A stretch of 64,000 bases of DNA, from NCBI GenBank assembly GCA_049115735.1, contig JAGDZP010000012.1, forward strand, positions 186,001-250,000, read 5' to 3'. Positions within the stretch are counted from its first letter, which is position 1. The number at the start of each line of letters is the position of its first letter. The translations under genes and the position numbers were made by a program. This stretch comes from CAXBNB01 sp049115735 (GTDB taxonomy: Bacteria; Bacteroidota; Bacteroidia; Cytophagales; Cyclobacteriaceae). The notes under the pieces were generated by a model. It saw nothing but the letters and a program-made list of their open reading frames with translations. It made no database searches and had not been told where the DNA came from. Positions 26,734 to 35,849 of this stretch are shown in pieces.

Positions 26734-27696
26734 TTAATTATTTTGAGCTTTTATGGCCTCAGTCAATTTAGGAACCACATCAAATGCATCTCCCACTATC
26801 CCATAATCAGCCGCCTTGAAAAAAGGTGCTTCAGGGTCTTTGTTTATCACTACTATTACTTTTGAAGAGTTGACTCCAGCCAAATGCTGAATGGCACCTG
26901 ATATACCAATGGCAATATACAAGCTGGGCGCTACTTTGATGCCCGTTTGTCCTACGTGCTCATGGTGGGGGCGCCAGTCCATATCTGAAACAGGTTTGCT
27001 ACAGCCAGTAGCTGCACCAAGGGTTTTGGCCAAGTCCTCTACCATTCCCCAATTCTCAGGTCCTTTGAGTCCTCTGCCACCTGATACCACAATGTCTGCT
27101 TCTGGTAGGAGTACATCTCCGGTAGCTTTGTTTTGAGATACAATTTTTACGCCGAAATCTGCATCAGCCAATTCCGGAGAGAAAGCTTCAACTGTAGCAT
27201 TTGAACCATCTTCTTTGATAGGAGAGGCGTTCTTCTTGATGCCAATAATTTTCTTTTCGGTTGTCAATTCTACATTAGCAAATGCCTTTCCGGTATAGAT
27301 GCTTCTTTTGACCTTAAAACCGTTGCTAGTATCGGGTAAGTCAGTCACGTTGGTGGCCATCCCCGCTCCAATTTTGATCGATACACGTGCTGCTACAGGA
27401 TCGCCTATGGAAGATTGCGCCAACACAAGCGTGTCTGCACTTTCCAGTTCCAACGCCTGGGCAATGGCAGATGTATAGGCTTGGATTATTCGCTGGTTTA
27501 GCCTATCATCATTCACATGAAGAACCTTTTGCGCACCTGCTTGCCCAACAGCCTCAAGTTTTGAGTTGTCGATATTGCCAAATGCGATGGCAATAACATC
27601 CGCTCCATTGGCCATACTCGATGCATAACTAACAGCCTCTAACGACGACTTCTTAATTTCTCCTTCTACGTTTTCTACAAATACTAATATCGACAT
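26734..27696 (-). CDS. etfA: Electron transfer flavoprotein alpha subunit
   Basis: The 320-residue protein is the FAD-binding alpha subunit of ETF. The characteristic C-terminal signature is present (DWRPHHEHVGQTGIKVAPSLYIAIGISGAIQHLAG), as is the GGRGLKGPENW motif. With etfB just upstream it makes the heterodimer that collects electrons from acyl-CoA dehydrogenases and passes them to ETF:quinone oxidoreductase. Linkage to the propionate-type genes earlier in the window is only loose. No truncation is visible. Confidence 0.96.
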   Translation of the reverse strand: MSILVFVENVEGEIKKSSLEAVSYASSMANGADVIAIAFGNIDNSKLEAVGQAGAQKVLHVNDDRLNQRIIQAYTSAIAQALELESADTLVLAQSSIGDPVAARVSIKIGAGMATNVTDLPDTSNGFKVKRSIYTGKAFANVELTTEKKIIGIKKNASPIKEDGSNATVEAFSPELADADFGVKIVSQNKATGDVLLPEADIVVSGGRGLKGPENWGMVEDLAKTLGAATGCSKPVSDMDWRPHHEHVGQTGIKVAPSLYIAIGISGAIQHLAGVNSSKVIVVINKDPEAPFFKAADYGIVGDAFDVVPKLTEAIKAQNN

Positions 27697-27718
27697 CTTG
27701 AGTAGATTAATGTTGTTG

Positions 27719-28456
27719 TTAAATTACCTTAGCTTCATTCTTCAGCAAGCTTACAAGCTCCTCCACATTGTCTGCATCTACAAGCTTGATATCACCTTTT
27801 TCAGGAGGAAGTTCGAAGTTTTCCGTTTGGACGTTTACTGAATGGTCAGACGGCTCTATCACATTTAAGGGCTTAGATCGGGCAGTCATGATTCCTCTCA
27901 TGTTTGGAATTTTCCATTCTGCTATCGGTTCCTGGCAACCAAGAACCAAAGGCAGGTCAGCTTCAATAGATTCCTTTCCACCTTCAATTTCTCTGGTCAT
28001 CTTGGCGGTGCTTCCCTCAATATCTAATGTCATGACAGGGGATAGTGATGGGATATCCAACATTTCGCCTACCATACCGTGTACCTGCCCCCCATTGAAG
28101 TCGATCGATTCTCGACCCATCAGGATCAAATCATACGAGTTTTCTTTAGCTACCTGAGCTATTTGATTAGCCACAAAAAACGAATCAGCCGGATGAGCAT
28201 TTACCCTGATAGCATCATCAGCACCAATGGCCAGGGCTTTTCTCAACGTAGGCTCAGTTTCCGCTTCACCCACGTTCAAAACCGTAATGCTTCCACCAGA
28301 TTGTTCCTTCAATTCTACTGCCCGTGCAAGAGCATAGTCATCGTAAGGCCCAATGATGTATTGCACACCAGTTTTGTCAAAAACGGTATTGTTTTCTACG
28401 AATGCAATTTTCGAAGTGGTGTCAGGAACATGAGTAATGCAAACCAGTATTTTCAT
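27719..28456 (-). CDS. etfB: Electron transfer flavoprotein beta subunit
   Basis: The protein of about 245 residues is the AMP-binding beta subunit of ETF. It starts MKILVCITHVPDTTSKI. The longer reading to 28513 adds residues not seen in the family, so the ATG at 28454-28456 is taken. The motif LMGRESIDFNGGQVHGMVGEML is typical. It is transcribed first in the operon etfB-etfA-DUF151 with short gaps. Confidence 0.95.
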   Translation of the reverse strand: MKILVCITHVPDTTSKIAFVENNTVFDKTGVQYIIGPYDDYALARAVELKEQSGGSITVLNVGEAETEPTLRKALAIGADDAIRVNAHPADSFFVANQIAQVAKENSYDLILMGRESIDFNGGQVHGMVGEMLDIPSLSPVMTLDIEGSTAKMTREIEGGKESIEADLPLVLGCQEPIAEWKIPNMRGIMTARSKPLNVIEPSDHSVNVQTENFELPPEKGDIKLVDADNVEELVSLLKNEAKVI

Positions 28457-28692
28457 GCGCTTTTCTTTGTCTAAATCAATGTCGTTTGAGGCTATTTGAT
28501 AACAGAAATTCAATAAAAATCTGCCTTCATTTGCTCCTATCGAATAAGACTCGAAGTTATATAAATATAAATAATTACTGGAAATTGATAATTAGAATTT
28601 CCCTAAATGATTAATGTGTGACTGGGTGAGGTAATGGGGCTTACGTTTATCGCTTTTTCTGTAAAAAGCTGTCTTTGTAGAGGGATATATGA

Positions 28693-29160
28693 TTACTGGC
28701 AGTTAATTTCCTGGTTTTCAAGTTGATCTCGGAGATCGTCGATGAAGGGCTCAAATTCTGAGGGAGCTTTGTTGTGCTCAAACGTTACTTTGTGTGTGTC
28801 TTCTCCTGATAAAATCTCGATCCATTCAGCTCCTCCATCTGCACAGTCTGGACAGCCGATAGTTTCGTCCATTTCCTTAAATTCGTCTATATCAATTTTG
28901 CTTTGAAGTTGTTCCCATGCTTCGAAATCGTTGGTGCAAGATACAGTTGGGTAGTTGTTTTCATCCTGCCATGAAGATTTTATGAATTCAATCGAACTAG
29001 AATTAAGGGTGATGCTACGTTTACAGTAGCCAACACAGAACCCAAAACTTGTTCCGTAACGAATTATTGTACTTTCAGGCAATACACAACAATCGGTTTC
29101 GTCTTTGCACGACGAGAGGGCAATGAACAATAGAAGTATGAGCGAAAACGATTTAGACAT
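28693..29160 (-). CDS. Cysteine-containing lipoprotein of unknown function
   Basis: The protein of about 155 residues begins MSKSFSLILLLFIALSSCK, with a lipobox Cys. The ATG at 29158-29160 is chosen over the GTG at 29187. The mature part has further cysteines (CCVLPES, CVGYCKRS, CPDCADGG) that may form disulfides. It is secreted by SPII and predicted to sit at the outer membrane. I do not recognise a domain, and its neighbours do not suggest a role. Confidence 0.65.
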   Translation of the reverse strand: MSKSFSLILLLFIALSSCKDETDCCVLPESTIIRYGTSFGFCVGYCKRSITLNSSSIEFIKSSWQDENNYPTVSCTNDFEAWEQLQSKIDIDEFKEMDETIGCPDCADGGAEWIEILSGEDTHKVTFEHNKAPSEFEPFIDDLRDQLENQEINCQ

Positions 29161-29233
29161 AATACGAAATGTTTTCTTTTTTGACACAGACTAATACCAA
29201 ATGGTTGGAAACGAAATTCCAGTATCTGTTAAA

Positions 29234-29602
29234 TTAATCTTCCGGATAGGGCACAAAAATGAATTTGGTAAAATCCTCATCCACCACAAATAGGCAACAA
29301 AACTCATCTGGATTTTTATAAGCTTCAATAAAAGCGGCCTCCTTATCTTTTTCTACAAGCTTTCTTTGAACAAACTCATTGAGAAACGAAGCATGGTAAT
29401 TCCATTTGTTTTCTAGCTCTCCAGTCTTAATTAGTAGCTGACCTATAGGAATGTCTGTCTTACAAATGGCAAAAATGGGATGTTCAGAAAAACCACGAGT
29501 ACGGATTTGATATGAAGCTTCTTTTAGGTTCTCGGAAACCTTAACAAAGTCTTCTGTTATCGTTCCGAGGTACTTGCCGCTAAGCTCTGGATCGTTGTTC
29601 AT
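29234..29602 (-). CDS. Hypothetical protein, 122 residues
   Basis: The product is acidic, soluble, has no signal peptide and has a clear ATG at 29600-29602. Its sequence has the look of a compact alpha/beta domain, ending VVDEDFTKFIFVPYPED. I do not recognise a family. It is transcribed in the same direction as the lipoprotein gene that follows, with a gap of about 70 bases. Codon use looks like that of its neighbours. Confidence 0.6.
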   Translation of the reverse strand: MNNDPELSGKYLGTITEDFVKVSENLKEASYQIRTRGFSEHPIFAICKTDIPIGQLLIKTGELENKWNYHASFLNEFVQRKLVEKDKEAAFIEAYKNPDEFCCLFVVDEDFTKFIFVPYPED

Positions 29603-29865
29603 TATATATTCAAGATTTGACGTTCAAAGTTTAAGATTTTTTCTCGAGAGAGCGACATTCTTAACATGCTATGTTCGTTTCGTAATATCACTCTTTATGG
29701 CTTGTAGAAGCTATTTTTACGCTTTATAGCTGGTTGTTCGGACAAAGTAAGGACAAAATCATGTTCATTTCATAGTTTTTTCCTATTCTCAATGAGAAAA
29801 TGATGGGAAATGCTTCTTAGTTTTTAAGAAGTATGAAAAAACTTCCCATTTAAATCCAAGTTTTA

Positions 29866-30765
29866 TTATTTCAAAACTTCCATTAGCAGTTCAACCTGCT
29901 CCCGGTGCTTGTACGGATTATCATGTTTAAGCTTTGTTAAGTTTTGAATTTTCCATTGAACTGATGGGAACCTTTCGAAATCATAGATCCCCCAATCCGG
30001 TTCCAGTTTTAAAAACCCGATTAGAAATTGTTTATCCGAGTCAGTCCATGATTCGAATATTTTCGTAATAAGCTGTTTTCTTGTTATTTCAAAGTCCTCG
30101 TAAGTAAATGGCTCAACGGTCATACCCGAAAACTGATTTTCGAAAGTCGTTTGTTGATCTTGTAAGTTGGTTTGAAGTAGTTCATGTACAGGTCGATTAC
30201 TGCTGAGAATCGATAGAAGGAGTCCTTTCTTTATTTCATTACTGATCCCTTCATTTTGCAAAAGATATTTTACATCAAAAAGATCACGTGGATGCTGCCG
30301 ATCTAGCGCTGCACATATTTTTCCACCATACAATTGTGACAGTGGGACTACTGCAATCGAGCAAAACGCATCGAATTGATCTTGTGCCGTTTCGCATAGC
30401 TGAGATTCAATAGGACCAGAAAAGACACCTCTATTGGTTTGGTTTACCTCTACCTTAATCTGATAACCTCGATTGGAAATTTGAAGTTTTGAAATTTCTT
30501 TCTGATGCTGAACTGTTGCCTTGGGAAGGATAGAGAAAACTCGTTTTTTTATCTGCTCCAATGCGTCAGCAATATTATCCAATGAGGTTTGACGATCTTC
30601 TATCGGTAGGTATGTCAGATCAATGTCTACAGATAATCTTGCCATTTCACGTACAAATAGGTTGATGGCTGTTCCTCCAGGCAAAGCAAAGCATTTCTCT
30701 TTGGCTATTTCTGGCAAAACAGAGAGCAATAAGGATACCTGTCCTCTGTAAGTTTCATTAATCAT
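29866..30765 (-). CDS. abiEii: AbiEii/AbiGii-type toxin nucleotidyltransferase
   Basis: The 299-residue protein matches the AbiEii/AbiGii family, the type IV toxin that acts as a nucleotidyltransferase (DUF1814). Motif I reads LPGGTAINLF, motif II has the catalytic DxD (SVDIDLTYL), motif III is the lysine in YGGKICAALD, and motif IV is HPRDLFDVKYLL. All four are intact. Its ATG overlaps the end of the AbiEi antitoxin gene by eight bases, as in typical AbiE pairs. The antitoxin is damaged (see the next entry), so the toxin may be inactive, very weakly expressed or tolerated by the host. Confidence 0.9.
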   Translation of the reverse strand: MINETYRGQVSLLLSVLPEIAKEKCFALPGGTAINLFVREMARLSVDIDLTYLPIEDRQTSLDNIADALEQIKKRVFSILPKATVQHQKEISKLQISNRGYQIKVEVNQTNRGVFSGPIESQLCETAQDQFDAFCSIAVVPLSQLYGGKICAALDRQHPRDLFDVKYLLQNEGISNEIKKGLLLSILSSNRPVHELLQTNLQDQQTTFENQFSGMTVEPFTYEDFEITRKQLITKIFESWTDSDKQFLIGFLKLEPDWGIYDFERFPSVQWKIQNLTKLKHDNPYKHREQVELLMEVLK

Positions 30766-31529
30766 TTAAGCCCAGATCTTTGTTTACTGTGATTTGATAT
30801 TTGGGAATATAAGCACCTCCAGTTATGATACTTCTTTTCCCCTTACCCAAGTCTATTTGGTCAAGGTCTATGTGCTTCAGCCAAGCATGGTTTGCCTTAT
30901 CAGCAAGAAATAGGAAAAGCCTTTTTACTTTCACCGAAGTACAAGCTTCTAGTAATTTTTGTACTTCCTTTGGTCGTAGATTATTTGACCCTTCCATTAA
31001 TTAGAAGCATTCTTGTAGATGTTGATGCTTTGGAACAAGATATAAGCACTCCATAATTGCTCTTGGTGTATTGGATACCAAGAGTGTGAAATTTTTGCTA
31101 TCTATCTGAGTGAGTCCAACATCTTTAGGAAGAAAGCCTGATTGATAATGATTGAATTCAACACCCCAATCATAATTTTTAAACCAAATAGGTAGATTTT
31201 CTCCCTTTCCTCCAAACAGCGTTATTCTCTTGGTAGAAAATTCAAGGTAATGAGACTTGCCTAGTAGAGACAATGCAGTTTTTCCACCGGGATGTATGCT
31301 TGAATCATCTTGTTGTTGTAGTGAATGCAATGCACCTTCATAATCGACCTCATCACCAGTTCTTATCATAGCACCCGTACCAATAGATAAAAGCCAGTTG
31401 CTTTTGCGATATCTTTTTTGTAAGTCAGGACTTATAGCCTTTTTTTGTTAGCCAGGAAGCCAAGAATACAACTCCCTTTGGTTGAGATTGTAGTAGTTGG
31501 TTTATTTTACTTCCTGTTTCGGTATTCAT
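30758..31529 (-). pseudogene. abiEi: AbiEi antitoxin, broken by a frameshift and an in-frame stop
   Basis: Three reading segments together make one AbiEi-type protein. The first starts ATG at 31527-31529 (MNTETGSKINQLL, then FLASWLTKKGYK) and stops after a frame change near 31430. The second frame continues PDLQKRYRKSNWLLSIGTGAM and then GDEVDYEGALHSLQQ. It stops at a TAA at 31001-31003, in the same frame as the last segment (EGSNNLRPKEVQKLLEACTSVKVKRLFL). Together they follow the order of the family: a winged helix, the middle with HPGGKTALSLLGKSHYL, and the C-terminal part. Joined length is about 257 residues, the usual size. The antitoxin normally also represses the operon. A sequencing error could explain one lesion, but two independent lesions favour real decay. 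Confidence 0.85.
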
Positions 31530-31632
31530 AGTACCAGTATATCATTTTTTTTAAACCAATCCAACCTTTAAGTTTAAATTTTTCTATAAATAGGAAGTAT
31601 AGCTACCTTTTAGCTGTAAAATATAAACCAAA

Positions 31633-33039
31633 TTAGTTCCTCAACTCCAACAATACGACATTCTCCACATGATGGGTATGAGGAAACATGTCTACAGGTT
31701 GCATCTTGGTAACGTCGTATTGTTCAGACATTAAGTTGAGATCACGGGCTTGCGTGGCGGGGTTACAGCTAACATAGACGATTTTTTTAGGCGAAAGCTT
31801 CAGTAGCATGTTTACAACATTGTCATGCATGCCGGCTCGTGGGGGGTCGGTGATGACCAAGTCCGGTTTTCCATGTTTGGAAACAAAGTCATCATCCAGC
31901 AGATCCTTCATATCACCAGCAAAAAAATCGGTGTTGTCAATATTGTTGAATTGAGAATTGACTTTTGCGTCTTCTATGGCCTCAGGCACATATTCAATAC
32001 CAATGACCTTTTTAGCCTGGCCTGCGCAAAAATTGGCAATGGTACCCGTTCCTGTATAAAGATCATATACCAGTTCGTCTCCCTGAAAATTAGCAAAATC
32101 AGCAACGATTTTGTATAGGTTATGGGCTTGAGTAGAGTTGGTCTGGTAAAATGATTTGGATCCGATCTTAAATTTCAGAGTGCCCATTTCTTCTATGATG
32201 TGATCCTTTCCGGAAAAAGTTATTACATCTAAATCATGAAATGTATCATTTCCTTTTTGATTGATAACGTAGAGTAGGGAATCAATTTCAGGAAACTTCT
32301 CTTTCAAGTGGTTCATCAAGTCATCAATTTCCTCTTGATTTTGGTCGAAAAACTGGATAAGTACCATTACTTCACCTATATCGGTGATTCGCATCATAAC
32401 CGTCCTCAGCAGCCCTGATTTTTCTCGAATGTCAAAGAATTTTAACCCATGCTCTAGTGCATACGATCTTATTTCATTCTTAATGGCGTTGGTTGGTTCC
32501 TGCATCAGATGGCACTCTTCGATATCAATAATCTTATCGAAAAGTCGAGGTACATGAAAACCAAGAGCATTTCGCTCTAGTTCTTCATTGGAGTCTATTT
32601 CCTCTTTTGTCAGCCAACGCTTGTTGGAAAAGGTGAATTCCAGCTTGTTTCTATAGAGACTTGTTTTTTCTGATTTCAATATCGGTCGAGTGTCCGCGAC
32701 TTCTACTTTACCTATGCGCTCGATGGCGTCAAGCACCTGCTGCTCTTTGAATTTTACCTGGCTGTCATAGTTCAAGTGTTGCCATTTACAACCACCACAA
32801 GAGCCAAAATGTTTGCAAAATGGTTCTGTCCTTTGATCTGATAGGCTATGATATGCCACAGGGTAGCCTTCTAAATGTGACTTTTTCTTCCGCGTCACCC
32901 GCACATCCACTATATCCCCGGGCACGGCCTCTTTCACGAATACAACCTGTCCCTCATGTCTTGCAATACTCTTACCTTCAGCTGCAATATTTTCAATATG
33001 CAGCTCTGGAATTGTGATCTCCTTTTTCCTTCTCGCCAT
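31633..33039 (-). CDS. rlmD: 23S rRNA (uracil-1939-C5)-methyltransferase RlmD
   Basis: The 468-residue protein starts with a TRAM RNA-binding domain (ELHIENIAAEGKSIARHEGQVVFV). It then has a [4Fe-4S] site with Cys in CKHFGSCGGCKWQH and the SAM-dependent m5U methyltransferase domain. Catalytic motifs include YDLYTGTGTI, ITDPPRAGM and the nucleophile in VYVSCNPATQARDL. It methylates uridine-1939 of 23S rRNA. An exact promoter -7 element lies very near its start codon. Confidence 0.93.
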   Translation of the reverse strand: MARRKKEITIPELHIENIAAEGKSIARHEGQVVFVKEAVPGDIVDVRVTRKKKSHLEGYPVAYHSLSDQRTEPFCKHFGSCGGCKWQHLNYDSQVKFKEQQVLDAIERIGKVEVADTRPILKSEKTSLYRNKLEFTFSNKRWLTKEEIDSNEELERNALGFHVPRLFDKIIDIEECHLMQEPTNAIKNEIRSYALEHGLKFFDIREKSGLLRTVMMRITDIGEVMVLIQFFDQNQEEIDDLMNHLKEKFPEIDSLLYVINQKGNDTFHDLDVITFSGKDHIIEEMGTLKFKIGSKSFYQTNSTQAHNLYKIVADFANFQGDELVYDLYTGTGTIANFCAGQAKKVIGIEYVPEAIEDAKVNSQFNNIDNTDFFAGDMKDLLDDDFVSKHGKPDLVITDPPRAGMHDNVVNMLLKLSPKKIVYVSCNPATQARDLNLMSEQYDVTKMQPVDMFPHTHHVENVVLLELRN

Positions 33040-33046
33040 AATGTCG

Positions 33047-33054
33047 CAAAGCTA
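33047..33054 (-). promoter_or_regulatory. -7 element just upstream of rlmD
   Basis: TAGCTTTG on the minus strand is an exact TAnnTTTG match only 7 bases before the rlmD ATG (33037-33039). If used, the RNA would start at or next to the start codon. Confidence 0.4.
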
Positions 33055-33269
33055 AGAATTGGGTATGAATTCCCTCGGCATAGCGTAAATAAAACAATAG
33101 TTTTCTATCTTGTCCGTGTAATAATGTAGTGTTATTCTTTCACTAGAATAGTTTAATGGATGGGCTCTTGTCCAAAGTATGAATTTAGATAGACTGGATA
33201 GTTCTCCTGACCTTTTGAGGGTCTCATGTACATTAAGTGTTTTAGAAATAGCTCAATTATGACCACTAT

Positions 33270-35849
33270 ATGAAGAAAAGCTTACTCTTCATTTTTTTTA
33301 TTCTTTTAATAATCTCCAGTCACAGGAGCATGGCATACCATATTGTCGGCGGTGAAATAGAGCTGGTCCATGTGGAGGGCTTTACTTATGATATAAATCT
33401 TATTCAGTATTTTGATGCTGCACAGGCAAATAACCCTGGTCCGGATGCCCAGGTTACAGTTTATATATATGAGAATGGTAATAGTAATATACTCCCTACT
33501 GATGTTTTTCAACTAAACCTTATTGGTACACAGGTTATTCCTTATACCAATCCCGAATGTGCTATTGGACAATTGTTGACAACCCGTCCGCTGTATACTA
33601 CCAGGGTGACCTTAGATCCTGATAAATATTCTAACCCTGAAGGTTATTATATAGTTTGGGAGAGGTGCTGTCGCAATGCCAATGTAGTAAATATCAACAA
33701 TGCCACTGGTACGAGCGTGGGTATGACTTATGTATTGGAGTTTCCCGCCATAGTCAAGGATGGTGAACCATTTGTGAACTCATCCCCTCAACTTTTTCCT
33801 CCATTGAGTGACTATGCATGTGTGGGACAGCTCTACTATGCTGATTTCGCCGGAACTGATATTGATGGTGATCAATTAGTCTATTCTCTAAAGACACCCT
33901 TGAACAGTTCGAACAACACCCCAGTGCCGCGTCCCTCACCGAAACCACATCAGGAAATTTCATTCGCTATAGGTTTTACGGAGGAAGCGATGGTCCCTGG
34001 CACTCCGTCCTTGCAGATAGATCCAGATGGCTTTCTTACAGTCAATCCAACAAACACAGGGTTATATGTTTTTTCTGTTTTGGTAGAGGAATACAGGAAT
34101 GGAGAGAAAATTGGGCAGGTCACCAGAGATTTTCAAATGCTGGTAATAGACGGATGTAATCCGCCAGTGCCTCCGGAAGCTTTGGTTAAACTTCCCGAAG
34201 AAGATGGTTTTTATAATGAAGTCGATACGATCAGGTTTACTGTTGCAGACGAAAAGTGCTTTGATTTCCTTGTCACGGATGATGTAGGAGAGTTAGTGAC
34301 CTTCAAGGCTGAAGGAGTGAACTTTGAACATAAAGTGGAGGATATTTTTGACTTTAGTCAGGGCTTTACCAATGGTGATCAGGATACACTGAAAGTGCAG
34401 GTTTGCATTCCGGATTGCCCATATGTTCGGGAGGAGCCTTTTTTAATAGACCTTATAGCTGAAGATGATGCATGTCCATTACCACAACAAGACATTGTTA
34501 GGTTGACGATCTTTGTGGAACCACCGCCAAATGATGCCCCAAGATTTGAAAGTGCCAACAAGAGCAGATCAATCAGTATCAATGAAGGGGAGGTGTACAC
34601 TGAAACCTTCAAAGGTCTGGATTCAGACCTTGATTTTCTTACTACTACCATGTCCGCCAATGGTTTCGATCCGGCTGAATATGGAATGACCCTTACCGTT
34701 ACCAAAGATGAAGCAGGAGAGAACGAGGTGGTATTTGAATGGGATGCCAAGTGTCTGACTTATGATTTTCTTGATCAATCGGAGTTTAAATTAATTCTTT
34801 TGCTCGAAGACCTGGATCGATGTAGCGATCCGGTAACGGATGCCATTACTTTTAATCTAAACGTTATTTTGCCTCAAAATACAGGACCTGTGATAACCAC
34901 ATCCCTTGCGGACGTACCAACGATTTCCTTGATTGATACCAGGCTTGAGTTTGACGTGCGGGTTGATGATTCCGACAATGACCTCATACATCTGAGAGGT
35001 TTTTCTGATGGTTTTAATATGAATTCTCTAGGGGCTGAATTTGAAGATAAATCGGCAGAAGGTACTGTCGAGTCAAGATTTTCCTGGCAGTTGGACTGTG
35101 AAGTATTGAATATAGATAAGACTGAAACCTATACCCTGTTCTTCACTGCTGAGGACGATGATGAATGTAAATTCACAAATTCCGATACCTTATGGGTAGA
35201 TGTGAAGGTAGTGGTGCCATTTAATAACAAACCAGAATTTGACGTCTACCCGGACTATGAACTAACGGTGAAGCAACCCTTCTCTTTGGACATTATTGCC
35301 CGAGATTTGGACGAGGATTTCGTTTCGTTGGATTTCTTACAAGGAGTTCCTCTGCCACCATCACCAAGCCTGAGTTTTGGGAGGGCTTCAGGAAAAGGTA
35401 TGGCAACTTCCACCCTGGAATGGACACCTGAGTGTTCATTGCTGGAGGAGGACCTAAGTCCAAAAATGTATAATTTGTTCTTTTTGGCATGGGATGATAA
35501 GTGCCCGATTCAAAAGTTTGATACCATGTCCATAGTCTTTGAGATAAGGGAATTAGAAGTCGATTATAATGACTTTCTACCTGCCAACGTGTTCACCCCC
35601 AATGGGGATGCACATAACAATTCATTTAAGTTAACTAACCTCCCGATTCCCGAGCAAAATCTACCTCCTGATAATTGTGATGATCAGTTTCAGTCTATTA
35701 CTATTGTAGATAGAAAGGGTAAAACAGTTTTTCAATCTACCGATCGAGACTTTGTATGGACTGGGGACGGCATGCCGGCATCAACTTACTACTACAGTAT
35801 CAGATACCTGTATACCGACTACCAGGGTATAGTAACTATTCTTTACTAA
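33270..35849 (+). CDS. Large secreted protein with type B T9SS sorting (gliding-motility C-terminal) domain
   Basis: The 859-residue protein has a signal peptide (MKKSLLFIFFILLIISSHRS, cleaved near the AYHIVGGEIE start of the mature part). It has a long region of repeated Ig/cadherin-like beta domains, for example those with DDDxC and WECxCL patterns. The last 85 residues match the gliding motility-associated C-terminal domain: NVFTPNGDAHNNSFKLTNL, then SITIVDRKGKTVFQ and WTGDGMPASTYYYSI. This directs export through the type IX secretion system and surface attachment. The mature role is unknown, probably adhesion. It runs tail-to-tail with the DUF5686 gene, and their stop codons overlap. Confidence 0.88.
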   Translation: MKKSLLFIFFILLIISSHRSMAYHIVGGEIELVHVEGFTYDINLIQYFDAAQANNPGPDAQVTVYIYENGNSNILPTDVFQLNLIGTQVIPYTNPECAIGQLLTTRPLYTTRVTLDPDKYSNPEGYYIVWERCCRNANVVNINNATGTSVGMTYVLEFPAIVKDGEPFVNSSPQLFPPLSDYACVGQLYYADFAGTDIDGDQLVYSLKTPLNSSNNTPVPRPSPKPHQEISFAIGFTEEAMVPGTPSLQIDPDGFLTVNPTNTGLYVFSVLVEEYRNGEKIGQVTRDFQMLVIDGCNPPVPPEALVKLPEEDGFYNEVDTIRFTVADEKCFDFLVTDDVGELVTFKAEGVNFEHKVEDIFDFSQGFTNGDQDTLKVQVCIPDCPYVREEPFLIDLIAEDDACPLPQQDIVRLTIFVEPPPNDAPRFESANKSRSISINEGEVYTETFKGLDSDLDFLTTTMSANGFDPAEYGMTLTVTKDEAGENEVVFEWDAKCLTYDFLDQSEFKLILLLEDLDRCSDPVTDAITFNLNVILPQNTGPVITTSLADVPTISLIDTRLEFDVRVDDSDNDLIHLRGFSDGFNMNSLGAEFEDKSAEGTVESRFSWQLDCEVLNIDKTETYTLFFTAEDDDECKFTNSDTLWVDVKVVVPFNNKPEFDVYPDYELTVKQPFSLDIIARDLDEDFVSLDFLQGVPLPPSPSLSFGRASGKGMATSTLEWTPECSLLEEDLSPKMYNLFFLAWDDKCPIQKFDTMSIVFEIRELEVDYNDFLPANVFTPNGDAHNNSFKLTNLPIPEQNLPPDNCDDQFQSITIVDRKGKTVFQSTDRDFVWTGDGMPASTYYYSIRYLYTDYQGIVTILY

